Shown: one piece after another, positions 23,987-31,810 of the stretch
Layout of the letters: every line of letters begins with the position of its first letter
Numbering within the stretch: the first letter of the stretch is position 1
Origin: Promethearchaeota archaeon
Lineage (GTDB): Archaea; Asgardarchaeota; Lokiarchaeia; Sigyniarchaeales; SOKP01
Assembly: GCA_016840545.1 (NCBI GenBank)
Contig: JAEOSD010000012.1
Location: 1-32,676 of the forward strand
Length of the DNA stretch: 32,676 nucleotides
Reading direction: 5' to 3'
Program-made: the position numbers and the translations under genes
Notes under the pieces: generated by a model
The model's database searches: none
Told to the model about the DNA's origin: nothing
The model's input: only the letters and a program-made list of their open reading frames with translations

Positions 23987-25094
23987 TCAAATTAGGCAAA
24001 AGATTAAATCAATATTAAAGAAGACTCTCGAATCAGAAGAAATTACTTCTCAAGAAGCTTTAGAACTGCTTAAGGTGACAGGAAAAGAATTTAGAGCATT
24101 ACAAGCAGCGGCAGATGAAATTTGTTTTAAGAAAAAGCAGAATATAGTCACATTTGTAATAAATAGGAATATAAATTTTACAAATATTTGCCAAAAAGGC
24201 TGTAAATTTTGTTCCTTCAGTGTTCCTATTACAAGTAAAGAAGGTTTTTTATTAACCATTGAGGAAGTAAGAAAGAAAGTTCAGGAAGCTAATTTTTATG
24301 GCTGTTCTGAAGTATGTATTCAAGGTGGTATACATCCTAAATTAAAATTTGATTTTTATCTAGATCTTTTAAAAGCTGTAAAAAAAGTGAATCCCGAGAT
24401 TCATATACATGCATTCTCGCCTCAAGAAATATACTATATGTCTAAATTATCAGGTAATAGCATTGAAGATACTCTAAAAATTTTGAAAAAATCAGGTTTA
24501 GATTCAATACCTGGAACTGCTGCTGAAATTTTAGTTGATAAAATAAGAAAAATTATATGCCCAAATAAAATAAGCACAACTCAATGGATCGACATCATAT
24601 CTATAGCTCATAATTTAGGAATCTCCTCAACATCAACAATAATGTATGGACATATTGAAGAATTGGAAGATAGGATTAAGCATTTAGAAATTATAAGAAA
24701 TATTCAGAAAGAAACCCATGGTTTTACTGAATTTGTACCTTTACCTTTTGTTAAAGAAAAACCAATTTTAGCTAGATTAAAAGGTTTTCCATTAAGATTG
24801 AGTTATGGAATGGCAGACTTGAAATTATTTTGTGTTGCAAGATTGTTTTTTAATAATTTTATTGATAATTTACAATGTTCGTGGGTAAAATTAGGCCCAA
24901 AATTTGCACAAGTATCTCTTAATTATGGAGTCAATGACTTTTCAGGAACATTAATGGAAGAAAATATCTCTAAGAGTGCTGGTGCTGAATTTGGAGAATA
25001 TTTATCACCAGATGAAATCATCAAAATCATAAAAAGTGCTGGGAAACGACCAGCTCAAAGAAATACGTTATATAATATTGTAAAATATTATTAA
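23970..25094 (+). CDS. cofH: 5-amino-6-(D-ribitylamino)uracil-L-tyrosine transferase, CofH subunit
   Basis: A 374-residue radical-SAM enzyme that couples tyrosine with 5-amino-6-ribitylaminouracil ahead of CofG. The cluster ligands are C74, C78 and C81 in 'CQKGCKFC'. 'SEVCIQGGIHPKL' and 'DSIPGTAAEILVDKIRKIIC' are CofH landmarks, and 'GVNDFSGTLMEENISKSAG' near the C-terminus separates it from MqnC/MqnE relatives only in part, but pairing with CofG settles the assignment. It begins inside the last codons of cofG and ends the operon. The gene converges on the dehydrogenase gene with 11 bases between the stop codons. Confidence 0.95.
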   Translation: MVQIYSQIRQKIKSILKKTLESEEITSQEALELLKVTGKEFRALQAAADEICFKKKQNIVTFVINRNINFTNICQKGCKFCSFSVPITSKEGFLLTIEEVRKKVQEANFYGCSEVCIQGGIHPKLKFDFYLDLLKAVKKVNPEIHIHAFSPQEIYYMSKLSGNSIEDTLKILKKSGLDSIPGTAAEILVDKIRKIICPNKISTTQWIDIISIAHNLGISSTSTIMYGHIEELEDRIKHLEIIRNIQKETHGFTEFVPLPFVKEKPILARLKGFPLRLSYGMADLKLFCVARLFFNNFIDNLQCSWVKLGPKFAQVSLNYGVNDFSGTLMEENISKSAGAEFGEYLSPDEIIKIIKSAGKRPAQRNTLYNIVKYY

Positions 25095-25105
25095 TGTTAA
25101 TTAAT

Positions 25106-26971
25106 TTAATAAGTTTCATGTGTTTGTAGATAGTTTAAAATATAACGTTGTGCAATTAAATCCGAGCTAACCTTACCTAAGACTTCACCATCTTTAACTA
25201 CCGGCATTGCAGATATTTGAAATTGTTCTAATTCTCGAATAATATCTAAAATTGCAAAATCAGGTGAGGCGCTAATTACTTCTTTCGTCATAATTTTATC
25301 AAGCGAAACCTCTTGTATACCTTCAGCAGTAGATTTGGTAATATCCCAATCGGTCATAACGCCTACAAGCTTACCTTCAGAGAGTACAGCAACTATTCCA
25401 CTGTTTTTTTCAATCATTAATGATGCTGCTTCTTGAACACTACTATTTACATCAATAGTTGGTATTGGAACCATAATATCTTTAGCTGTTCTTTCACTTT
25501 CTTTTGCTGTTAGGCGTTGTAGACTTATATTCTCTGCTGCAACACAAGGAAGTATATCTGGGTTCCTTGATAATAAATCCACTAATTCAATCATATTACG
25601 GCTAATTACCTCTTTTCTATAACCCTCACCGGCTACTAAACGCTTTTTTGATAATTCTTCAAATTCTTTAGCATGATTAGCTAACCAATTTTCAACAGCC
25701 TTACGGTTTCCAAGATATTCTTCAGGTATTTGGAGATGATCAGGTGTTTTTATTAAATGTTCTTGGGCAGCATAGATTACTCCCCCAGAATTCACTAAGT
25801 AGTCATTTGCAATCATAACTCCTTTTTCACGATATACAATTTGTTCCATACGTATTCGAGCAGCTTTCCTATTTGGGTCAGGGGAATAAGTATTTGCTCC
25901 CTCAACTATTACTGACCAATTTCCCATTCTTTTTACTAGCATTGAAGGAGCTTCAGTTGGCCATACCCCCAAATAATTAAACACAGGAGCTGCAGGTATT
26001 AAACAAAAGCCATCTTCGAGTAATAAATTATTTGAATTTGTTGAGAATTTTGTAGGATGTTTATAACCTTTTAAAATAACATTACTCTGAAAATAGGAAG
26101 TAGTAACAAGACCCTCTTTCTTCCATAAATTATATAATTCTAATACTGGTAAACCGGATTCATTATATAAATACCCTTCTAAGTCGCTAATTCCTGTAAT
26201 TTTAACTAAAGGAATTCTTTCTTTTAATATACGTGCAGCATGAGCACCAACAGCACCAAAACCTTGAATTAAAATTGTGAGTTTTTCTAATTTTGGAATT
26301 TTCAAATTTGCGAATTGAGGTAGAACACGCAATCTAGGCATTATTTCTAACAGTGTTTGTAGAGCAGTCACTACACCTCCAGCAGCAGCTCCAAGTTCAT
26401 CAATACGATTTCCACCCATATCTGCTGGTTTTGATACGGCACTATCGAGTCCATTTTCAATCGCAATTGTTTTCATATCAGAATCATTAGTCCCTACATC
26501 AGGTCCAGGTACATATATACCCCTATAACGTTGGATTAAGCGTGCAAATCCTTTAATTGTCTCATCATGTTGTTCTTTTGAGATGTTTCTCTCTGCAACT
26601 ATACCTGATTTTCCACCCCCATATGGAAGATTAGCTGCTGCATTTTTAAGAGTCATTCCACGAGCTAAATTGTAAATATCTGATGGTGTGATATCTGGGA
26701 GCATTCGAATTCCTCCCATAGAAGGGCTTCCCATGGCAAGAGAATCTACAATTAAATATCCGCCAATTTCTAATGGAGATTTTTCGTCCCACATACAACT
26801 AACTAGTTTAGGACCAACTTTATCAGTAATAACTCCTAAACGTGAAAGAAGATGGACATCTAAATTACTAAATTCTAAATAACACCTTCCATTCTCTCTT
26901 TTAAGTCGAGTTTTAAGGGTAACTTCTGGGAGTCTTTCCTTGAGAAAAGTATCCATATTTTTTGGAATCAT
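25106..26971 (-). CDS. Glu/Leu/Phe/Val dehydrogenase with C-terminal CBS pair
   Basis: A 621-residue fusion. Residues 1 to about 480 form an amino-acid dehydrogenase: 'PYGGGKSGIVAERN' (catalytic lysine near 119), 'GPDVGTNDSDM' (catalytic aspartate near 157) and a Rossmann 'IQGFGAVGAHAARIL' near 238. This part is about 60 residues longer than ordinary hexameric glutamate dehydrogenases, partly due to an insertion after the Rossmann motif. From about residue 493 to the end there are two CBS domains ('TAKDIMVPIPTIDVNSSVQE', 'GKLVGVMTDWDITKS', 'ISAMPVVKDGEVLGKVSSDL'). CBS pairs bind AMP, ATP or SAM, so allosteric control by adenylate charge is plausible. The substrate amino acid and cofactor are not fixed by sequence; glutamate is most likely. 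Monocistronic, with a divergent-free 186-base leader region upstream. Confidence 0.9.
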   Translation of the reverse strand: MIPKNMDTFLKERLPEVTLKTRLKRENGRCYLEFSNLDVHLLSRLGVITDKVGPKLVSCMWDEKSPLEIGGYLIVDSLAMGSPSMGGIRMLPDITPSDIYNLARGMTLKNAAANLPYGGGKSGIVAERNISKEQHDETIKGFARLIQRYRGIYVPGPDVGTNDSDMKTIAIENGLDSAVSKPADMGGNRIDELGAAAGGVVTALQTLLEIMPRLRVLPQFANLKIPKLEKLTILIQGFGAVGAHAARILKERIPLVKITGISDLEGYLYNESGLPVLELYNLWKKEGLVTTSYFQSNVILKGYKHPTKFSTNSNNLLLEDGFCLIPAAPVFNYLGVWPTEAPSMLVKRMGNWSVIVEGANTYSPDPNRKAARIRMEQIVYREKGVMIANDYLVNSGGVIYAAQEHLIKTPDHLQIPEEYLGNRKAVENWLANHAKEFEELSKKRLVAGEGYRKEVISRNMIELVDLLSRNPDILPCVAAENISLQRLTAKESERTAKDIMVPIPTIDVNSSVQEAASLMIEKNSGIVAVLSEGKLVGVMTDWDITKSTAEGIQEVSLDKIMTKEVISASPDFAILDIIRELEQFQISAMPVVKDGEVLGKVSSDLIAQRYILNYLQTHETY

Positions 26972-27157
26972 AATCTAAATCCATTTAAAATATAGGTTAT
27001 TATTGTTTAGGTATGTTAACTAATATGAGTCTTTCTAATTTAAAAGTGTCTGGTTTTAAATTTTAATGATAAATTGCATTTAAATTTAAATAGAAATTAA
27101 ATAAAATTTTTTATGGAGTCTCAGGGAAGGATTATTGATGAAATATTAAATTAGTTT

Positions 27158-28732
27158 TTATTCATCTTGAATATAAGATTTACCCATAAGTAAGCAATTC
27201 TCTGCTTTATTTAACTCTCTTCCTAAGTAATTTATGTGATTTAAATTTTCAGTTAGTTTAAATTGAATAATTTTTTTACTTAGCGACTCCGCATCATCTC
27301 CTATAAAAATTTGATCTAATTTATGTTCATTAGAATAGAATAATACATAAATTTTCTTAGTATAATGGTTAATATATATCCTAAAATACCCATTTTTATC
27401 AGGATTATAATCTAGATTTAGTTCCTTTACCATAATAGCTTCCTCTTGAGCAATTTTTGGTATTTTTTGGGATTTCTTCTTTTTAGCTTTAAAAATGCTA
27501 ATTCCTAAATTTATTGGAGGCATGGTTTTTTTTTTTGCTAAATAATTGAGCTTAATACAATCTTTTAGCTCTCTTACACCTCCCATTAATTTAGTGCTAT
27601 GTTCCACAGTAAAAACAATACCCATATCTAATTCAATTGCTATACTTGCCAAAAGACCATTAATACCAACAGAATCAATATCCATTAACTCTACCACATT
27701 TGAAATTCCAAAGAACATCGGTAATTCGTATTTTGTGTAATTTTCTTTAGCTACTTTTTTTTTATATATAAAATAGGTTTCTAAAGAATTGCAGATTCCT
27801 GGGGAAATCGGGGTTTCTAATAATGGATCAGCAATTAATTTCTCGAAACCATGGTTATGAAGTTTATCTATCAATTCAAATAATTTTTTCACTCTTGTTT
27901 CCGGTTCCTTAGGGAAATATGCTGCGTTAACATTTGTGGGTAAGATCACTATTGGGATATCTTTAGGCAAATTTAAACAACCTTTATAATTTCCAGCATC
28001 AAGGCTAAGAATCATATCGATGTCTTCATCAACCGCGGCAAATATCTCATCTTTTTCCATTGAATCTAAGCTCATTAAAACATTAAAATTTTTTCTAATA
28101 AGATTAATAATTTCTTTAATTCTATTTGGATTAGGCTTATTCGAAACACAGCCAAGATCTATAATATCAGCACCAGATTCTACATAGTGTTGCACTTTTT
28201 TAAGTATGTTTTTATCACTCCTCTCAGTACAGTTAACGATTTCAGCAATAACTGGGGGAGGTAAATTACGTCCTATTATTAGGTCTGACTTTTCTTCATT
28301 AATGTAGAATGTATGATGAGATATGTTATTTTTTGCTATTCCATATTGTTCTTTAATAATCTCTTGATATTCTTTTTCACCAGAAATCTCAAAAAGTTTA
28401 TTAGCAGGGATTTTATTCGATAAATTGATATTTTGTAGGTTTTCAAAAATTACTGGTAATTCTGAGGCAAATTCAGGACCTTTTCGTATTTTGAGGGAAT
28501 ATTTTCTTTCTAATGACGAACTTTCCCATTGTACAAACCCAGGAAGTAAGACTAATTCATAATCAGAAATAGGGATTTCAGAGATAATTTGGTCTACCAT
28601 CTCCTCTGATAGAAATGCTGAAATTGAAATCTGAGCTTTATAAACTTCAATTTCTAAATTTTTGATAGGTTGTACTATTTTTTTTATTAGAGGATAACTA
28701 TTTAAACCAGTAATGATTAGAATTTTAGGAAT
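27158..28732 (-). CDS. Dihydropteroate-synthase-like protein with probable ATT start
   Basis: Archaeal DHPS-related protein (the family of M. jannaschii MJ0107). It has a pterin-binding barrel: 'ADIIDLGCVSNKPNPNRIKE' and 'VLMSLDSMEKDEIFAAV', near the middle. It is the best candidate in the window for joining pterin and beta-RFAP in H4MPT synthesis. The first ATG (28600) cuts off conserved N-terminal sequence: the frame is open to a stop at 28733-28735 and codes 'PKILIITGLNSYPLIKKIV' and 'ISISAFLSEEMV', which correspond to the family's usual start. No ATG, GTG or TTG exists there; the first sense codon is ATT 28732, preceded by GTGAT. From it the product has 524 residues. It overlaps the DUF1464 stop by 8 bases, which implies coupling. 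Confidence 0.82.
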   Translation of the reverse strand: MPKILIITGLNSYPLIKKIVQPIKNLEIEVYKAQISISAFLSEEMVDQIISEIPISDYELVLLPGFVQWESSSLERKYSLKIRKGPEFASELPVIFENLQNINLSNKIPANKLFEISGEKEYQEIIKEQYGIAKNNISHHTFYINEEKSDLIIGRNLPPPVIAEIVNCTERSDKNILKKVQHYVESGADIIDLGCVSNKPNPNRIKEIINLIRKNFNVLMSLDSMEKDEIFAAVDEDIDMILSLDAGNYKGCLNLPKDIPIVILPTNVNAAYFPKEPETRVKKLFELIDKLHNHGFEKLIADPLLETPISPGICNSLETYFIYKKKVAKENYTKYELPMFFGISNVVELMDIDSVGINGLLASIAIELDMGIVFTVEHSTKLMGGVRELKDCIKLNYLAKKKTMPPINLGISIFKAKKKKSQKIPKIAQEEAIMVKELNLDYNPDKNGYFRIYINHYTKKIYVLFYSNEHKLDQIFIGDDAESLSKKIIQFKLTENLNHINYLGRELNKAENCLLMGKSYIQDE

Positions 28733-29843
28733 TTAAATCACTTAATAATTTTTTTTTATCAAATGGAATATAAATATCATCTAAAATTGAACCCGTCGCT
28801 TCTTTTATTTTTAAATTGTCTATTATTGGTTTAAATCTTCCTCCTAACAATCCATTCGCTATGAAGGCAGCGCCTTGAGCAGCATGTTTTGATAAGTGAC
28901 TATAAGATTTCATCAGTTTTACAGGGGCAATATCATTTAGATTTACTAAAATCTTTACTCTTAAATATTTCAAATCAGCTCCTCTCCCTGCTATAAGTAT
29001 TTCCTTTATCTTCTGTTTTTCAGAGAACGAAGAAGAGATCGCATATACTGCTTTCTTCACACTAGAAATGTAAGCATTCAGAGCAATACTGGTCTGTTCA
29101 TCTCTTTCAGCTAATAAGGCAATTTCTTTTAGACTTAAATCTTCATACCCAGCAATATATGATACGCCACCTTTGTAAATATTCTTCTTTTTAATTGTTT
29201 TAATAAGATAGGCTAGTTCTCCATCAAGGCTACCACATGCTCTAAATCCCATAATATTAGACCCCCCAATCCCATCAATTATTTGACCATTCTCAATTGC
29301 TAAAACTGCTGTAAACCCGTAACCTATCTCAACCATGATAAAATTAGTTTTTTCAGGACCAATATTTAATCTTTCCATTTGATCCCTAATTCCTGTAACT
29401 GTAGAACATAGCTTATCAGCTGTACCCATATCTATTTTATTGATTTTTCTATATCGTGGAATGGTAGGTAAATGCTTGACGCTAGGAACAATTACTCCAG
29501 GTATTTTTTCAGATTTTATTAAGCGTAGGACTTCACCTAAACCTATTAATTTATTTTTTTCTTCTTTATTAAATTTTAAAAGAGTAAAAAAAATGTCTTT
29601 TTCAGTCAATTCATCGACTTTTTTGAGAGGAAGGCCAAACCCACTAGGAGCAACCATCAAATCAATATTTTCAATAGATTTAATGATAGAAATAGCTTTA
29701 CTTGGTTCTTTTATTAATTCTTTTGAAGGAATAGAAGCATCTAATATAATTTCATCGCCATCTAATCCAAAAAAATCCCAACTAAGAGAGCCAGGATCTA
29801 TGCCTAGGACTTTCATCTTGAGCTGAGATATAGATCTTCTCAT
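28725..29843 (-). CDS. DUF1464 family (ASKHA-fold, butyrate-kinase-like) protein
   Basis: A 372-residue protein of the archaeal DUF1464 group, distantly related to sugar kinase/Hsp70/actin-fold ATPases. It shows a phosphate-1-like start ('VLGIDPGSLSWDFFGLDGD'), a central 'MVEIGYGFTAVLAIENGQII' with 'DGIGGSNIMGFRACGSLDGE', and 'EILIAGRGADLKYL' near the adenosine motif. The substrate is unknown. Its start is either ATG 29843 or ATG 29816; the latter puts the ATPase strand at residue 2, as most relatives have. The gene overlaps the DHPS-like gene and shares its operon, which ties it to pterin cofactor synthesis by context only. A TATATAGAT box lies about 35-45 bases before 29843. Confidence 0.78.
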   Translation of the reverse strand: MRRSISQLKMKVLGIDPGSLSWDFFGLDGDEIILDASIPSKELIKEPSKAISIIKSIENIDLMVAPSGFGLPLKKVDELTEKDIFFTLLKFNKEEKNKLIGLGEVLRLIKSEKIPGVIVPSVKHLPTIPRYRKINKIDMGTADKLCSTVTGIRDQMERLNIGPEKTNFIMVEIGYGFTAVLAIENGQIIDGIGGSNIMGFRACGSLDGELAYLIKTIKKKNIYKGGVSYIAGYEDLSLKEIALLAERDEQTSIALNAYISSVKKAVYAISSSFSEKQKIKEILIAGRGADLKYLRVKILVNLNDIAPVKLMKSYSHLSKHAAQGAAFIANGLLGGRFKPIIDNLKIKEATGSILDDIYIPFDKKKLLSDLNS

Positions 29844-30055
29844 TCTATTAAAATCAGATATTTTTGAAATTATCTATATATGAAAGTATAACAATTCTTT
29901 TTATATTTATTAGTTTAAAACTATTGCTTTAGAAATCATTATAACTTAATAAAGTCATCAAATATTAAATATCTCAAAAGTTTTATTTCTTAAAATTTAA
30001 ATTAAATCTTAGAATTTCTAAAATTACTAGTAAATTAAATTAAAACTATAAATTT

Positions 30056-30601
30056 ATGGTGGAAAAAATTACTATTGTAAATGTGTTTGTCTGTAAAATT
30101 TGTGGAGAAGCTTATATTGGGGATAAAGCTCCAAGTCGTTGTCCCTTTTGTGGAGCTTATAAAAAATATTTGGTCAAAGGTAAAGATTATAATGATACAG
30201 GTGATTGGGATGTTGAACTTAATGATAAGGATCGAGCTAATGTTGAAAGGGCTTTGGAAGTCGAGGTGTCTAATACAATTTTCTATAAATGTGCAAGTAA
30301 TAAGACTCCAAAACTAGAGGGGCAAAAGTTATTTAAAATCTTAGCAAAAGTAGAAAACGAACATGCTTCTGTCTGGAAAAAAATACTCAAATTAGATAAG
30401 GTGGAACTTCCTAAATATGATGCATGTGCTTCTGAATATAAACCTAATCTTGAAGAATCACATTCTCGAGAAGAGAGAGCAATAAAATTTTATAATCAAG
30501 CTGCATCAGAATCCTCAAATCCTCGTTTGAAAGAGATTTTTGAAGCATTTGTAGAAGTAGAAACGGATCATCTTAATTTATCTGAACAGAGACTCAAATA
30601 A
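30056..30601 (+). CDS. Rubrerythrin with N-terminal rubredoxin-like domain (reverse rubrerythrin type)
   Basis: A 181-residue non-haem iron protein that reduces peroxide in anaerobes. The rubredoxin-like site comes first: C13 and C16 ('CKICGEAY'), C29 and C32 ('CPFCGA'). A ferritin-like four-helix domain with di-iron ligands follows: 'ALEVEVSNTIFY', 'VENEHASVWKK', 'SREERAIKFY' and 'VEVETDHLNL'. In classic rubrerythrins the order is ferritin-like then rubredoxin; this is the reversed order. It stands alone between the DUF1464 operon (divergent, 212-base spacer) and the DUF447 gene. It fits an oxygen-sensitive anaerobic metabolism with F420 and radical-SAM enzymes. No ribosome binding site is evident, so the mRNA may be nearly leaderless. 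Confidence 0.92.
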   Translation: MVEKITIVNVFVCKICGEAYIGDKAPSRCPFCGAYKKYLVKGKDYNDTGDWDVELNDKDRANVERALEVEVSNTIFYKCASNKTPKLEGQKLFKILAKVENEHASVWKKILKLDKVELPKYDACASEYKPNLEESHSREERAIKFYNQAASESSNPRLKEIFEAFVEVETDHLNLSEQRLK

Positions 30602-30704
30602 ATCTTTTTTTTTTTTCTAATTATAAAATTCTATTTTAGAAAGTTTTTTAACAATTCAGAACTTAAGAATTTAGAGTAAATTATAGATTCTGTTCCTTTT
30701 TAAA

Positions 30705-31427
30705 GTGAATTTATTTATGGATGTAAATTTTCAAGAACTTGGATTTAAAAAAGGTTATTTATATGAAATATTAGCTACTACCTTTTCAATTAAAAAAAAT
30801 GAACTTATCCCAAATACGTCGTGTATGGGAATTAGAATAAGAGACAACAATGAAATAAGCATTGAGCCTTATCCTAATACAAATACTTATAAAAATTTAA
30901 AACAAAATTCTCTTATTTGTATAAATTTTGTAGAAAGCATATTTTTATATGCTTTAGCAGCATTGAAGGGACTACATCTCTCTGAAAAATATAGAATTTT
31001 CCCTATAGAATATTACAATTATTATGACATTAGAGAGTATAATAAATCAATAAGTAAGATTCCATACATTAATCAAGCGTGGGCAACATTATTTTGCGAA
31101 ATTAAAAAAGAATTACAATTAATTAGGAAAGATATTTTTGGAGAAATTAATCTTTCCGAATTTAGATTAAATATTCTATCACTGGTAAAAATTAAAGAAT
31201 CATATAAACTCTTTAATAGAGCTGAAAATTTAACTTTAGAAACATTAATTTTGACCACAAGGTTGAAGATTGCCTTTGAAACATTTAATAGTGATTTAAT
31301 TACAGATTTTCAAAGTAAGATTGAAGAAAATATTAAGAATATAAGACGATTTGGTAAAAATCAAGATGCACTTAAAGCTATAGATCTTATAGAAGAATAT
31401 ATTCGTGAGTTAAAATCATCTATTTAA
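30705..31427 (+). CDS. DUF447-like flavin split-barrel protein
   Basis: A 240-residue protein resembling the archaeal DUF447 family. The first half shows 'LYEILATTFS', 'PNTSCMGIRIRDNNEISIEP' and 'TNTYKNLKQNSLICINFVES', the split-barrel pattern of FMN-binding proteins. The second half is helical. As I recall, DUF447 genes also occur among H4MPT biosynthesis genes of methylotrophic bacteria, and here the gene is next to mptD and the beta-RFAP synthase gene, so a role in this pathway is suggested, not shown. Start is GTG 30705 or ATG 30717. Its stop codon shares four bases with the stop of the convergent mptD gene. Confidence 0.66.
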   Translation: MNLFMDVNFQELGFKKGYLYEILATTFSIKKNELIPNTSCMGIRIRDNNEISIEPYPNTNTYKNLKQNSLICINFVESIFLYALAALKGLHLSEKYRIFPIEYYNYYDIREYNKSISKIPYINQAWATLFCEIKKELQLIRKDIFGEINLSEFRLNILSLVKIKESYKLFNRAENLTLETLILTTRLKIAFETFNSDLITDFQSKIEENIKNIRRFGKNQDALKAIDLIEEYIRELKSSI

Positions 31428-31810
31428 GTAATTTTTTCAATATACATTAATGGATATTCAAGTTTTTCTATCCATTCTACTTTCGCTAGAACTTTTACTG
31501 ATTTATATTCAACTTCGATCGCTGCTTTAATTATTTTACCTGATATTTCATCATATGCAAATTCAGTTGATTTATCTCCTATTATTTTATTTTGATCAAG
31601 TTTTATTTTAACACTTTTAACATAAGGTTGGCAAGATATAGAAGCTTCAATTCCTCTCTCAATAGAATTAATAGTCTCTTTACTTGAAGATATAGGAAGC
31701 CCACATAATATATGATAAAGTGCACCTAATTTTATTCCTATTTCAAAACAGGCTCTTTCTCTTTCAGAGAGATCAGATGAAAATAAGTTTTCATGATTAT
31801 TTATTGACAT
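31424..31810 (-). CDS. mptD: Archaeal dihydroneopterin aldolase
   Basis: A 128-residue protein of the archaeal MptD family, unrelated in sequence to bacterial FolB. It splits 7,8-dihydroneopterin into 6-hydroxymethyl-7,8-dihydropterin and glycolaldehyde on the way to H4MPT. Family landmarks are 'SERERACFEIGIKLGALYHI' near residue 15, 'SIERGIEASISCQPYVKSV' in the middle, and 'VEYKSVKVLAKVEWIEKLEY' near the end. The ATG overlaps the stop of the upstream beta-RFAP synthase gene by one base (TAATG arrangement), so the two are translationally coupled. With mptA at 20 kb, two steps of the pterin branch are present in the window. Confidence 0.88.
   Translation of the reverse strand: MSINNHENLFSSDLSERERACFEIGIKLGALYHILCGLPISSSKETINSIERGIEASISCQPYVKSVKIKLDQNKIIGDKSTEFAYDEISGKIIKAAIEVEYKSVKVLAKVEWIEKLEYPLMYIEKIT

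Noticed and set aside
27113-27154. Short plus-strand frame (13 codons) after a TATA-like stretch in the spacer before the dehydrogenase gene
   Set aside because: Too short and without a clear ribosome binding site; could be a leader peptide but nothing supports it.
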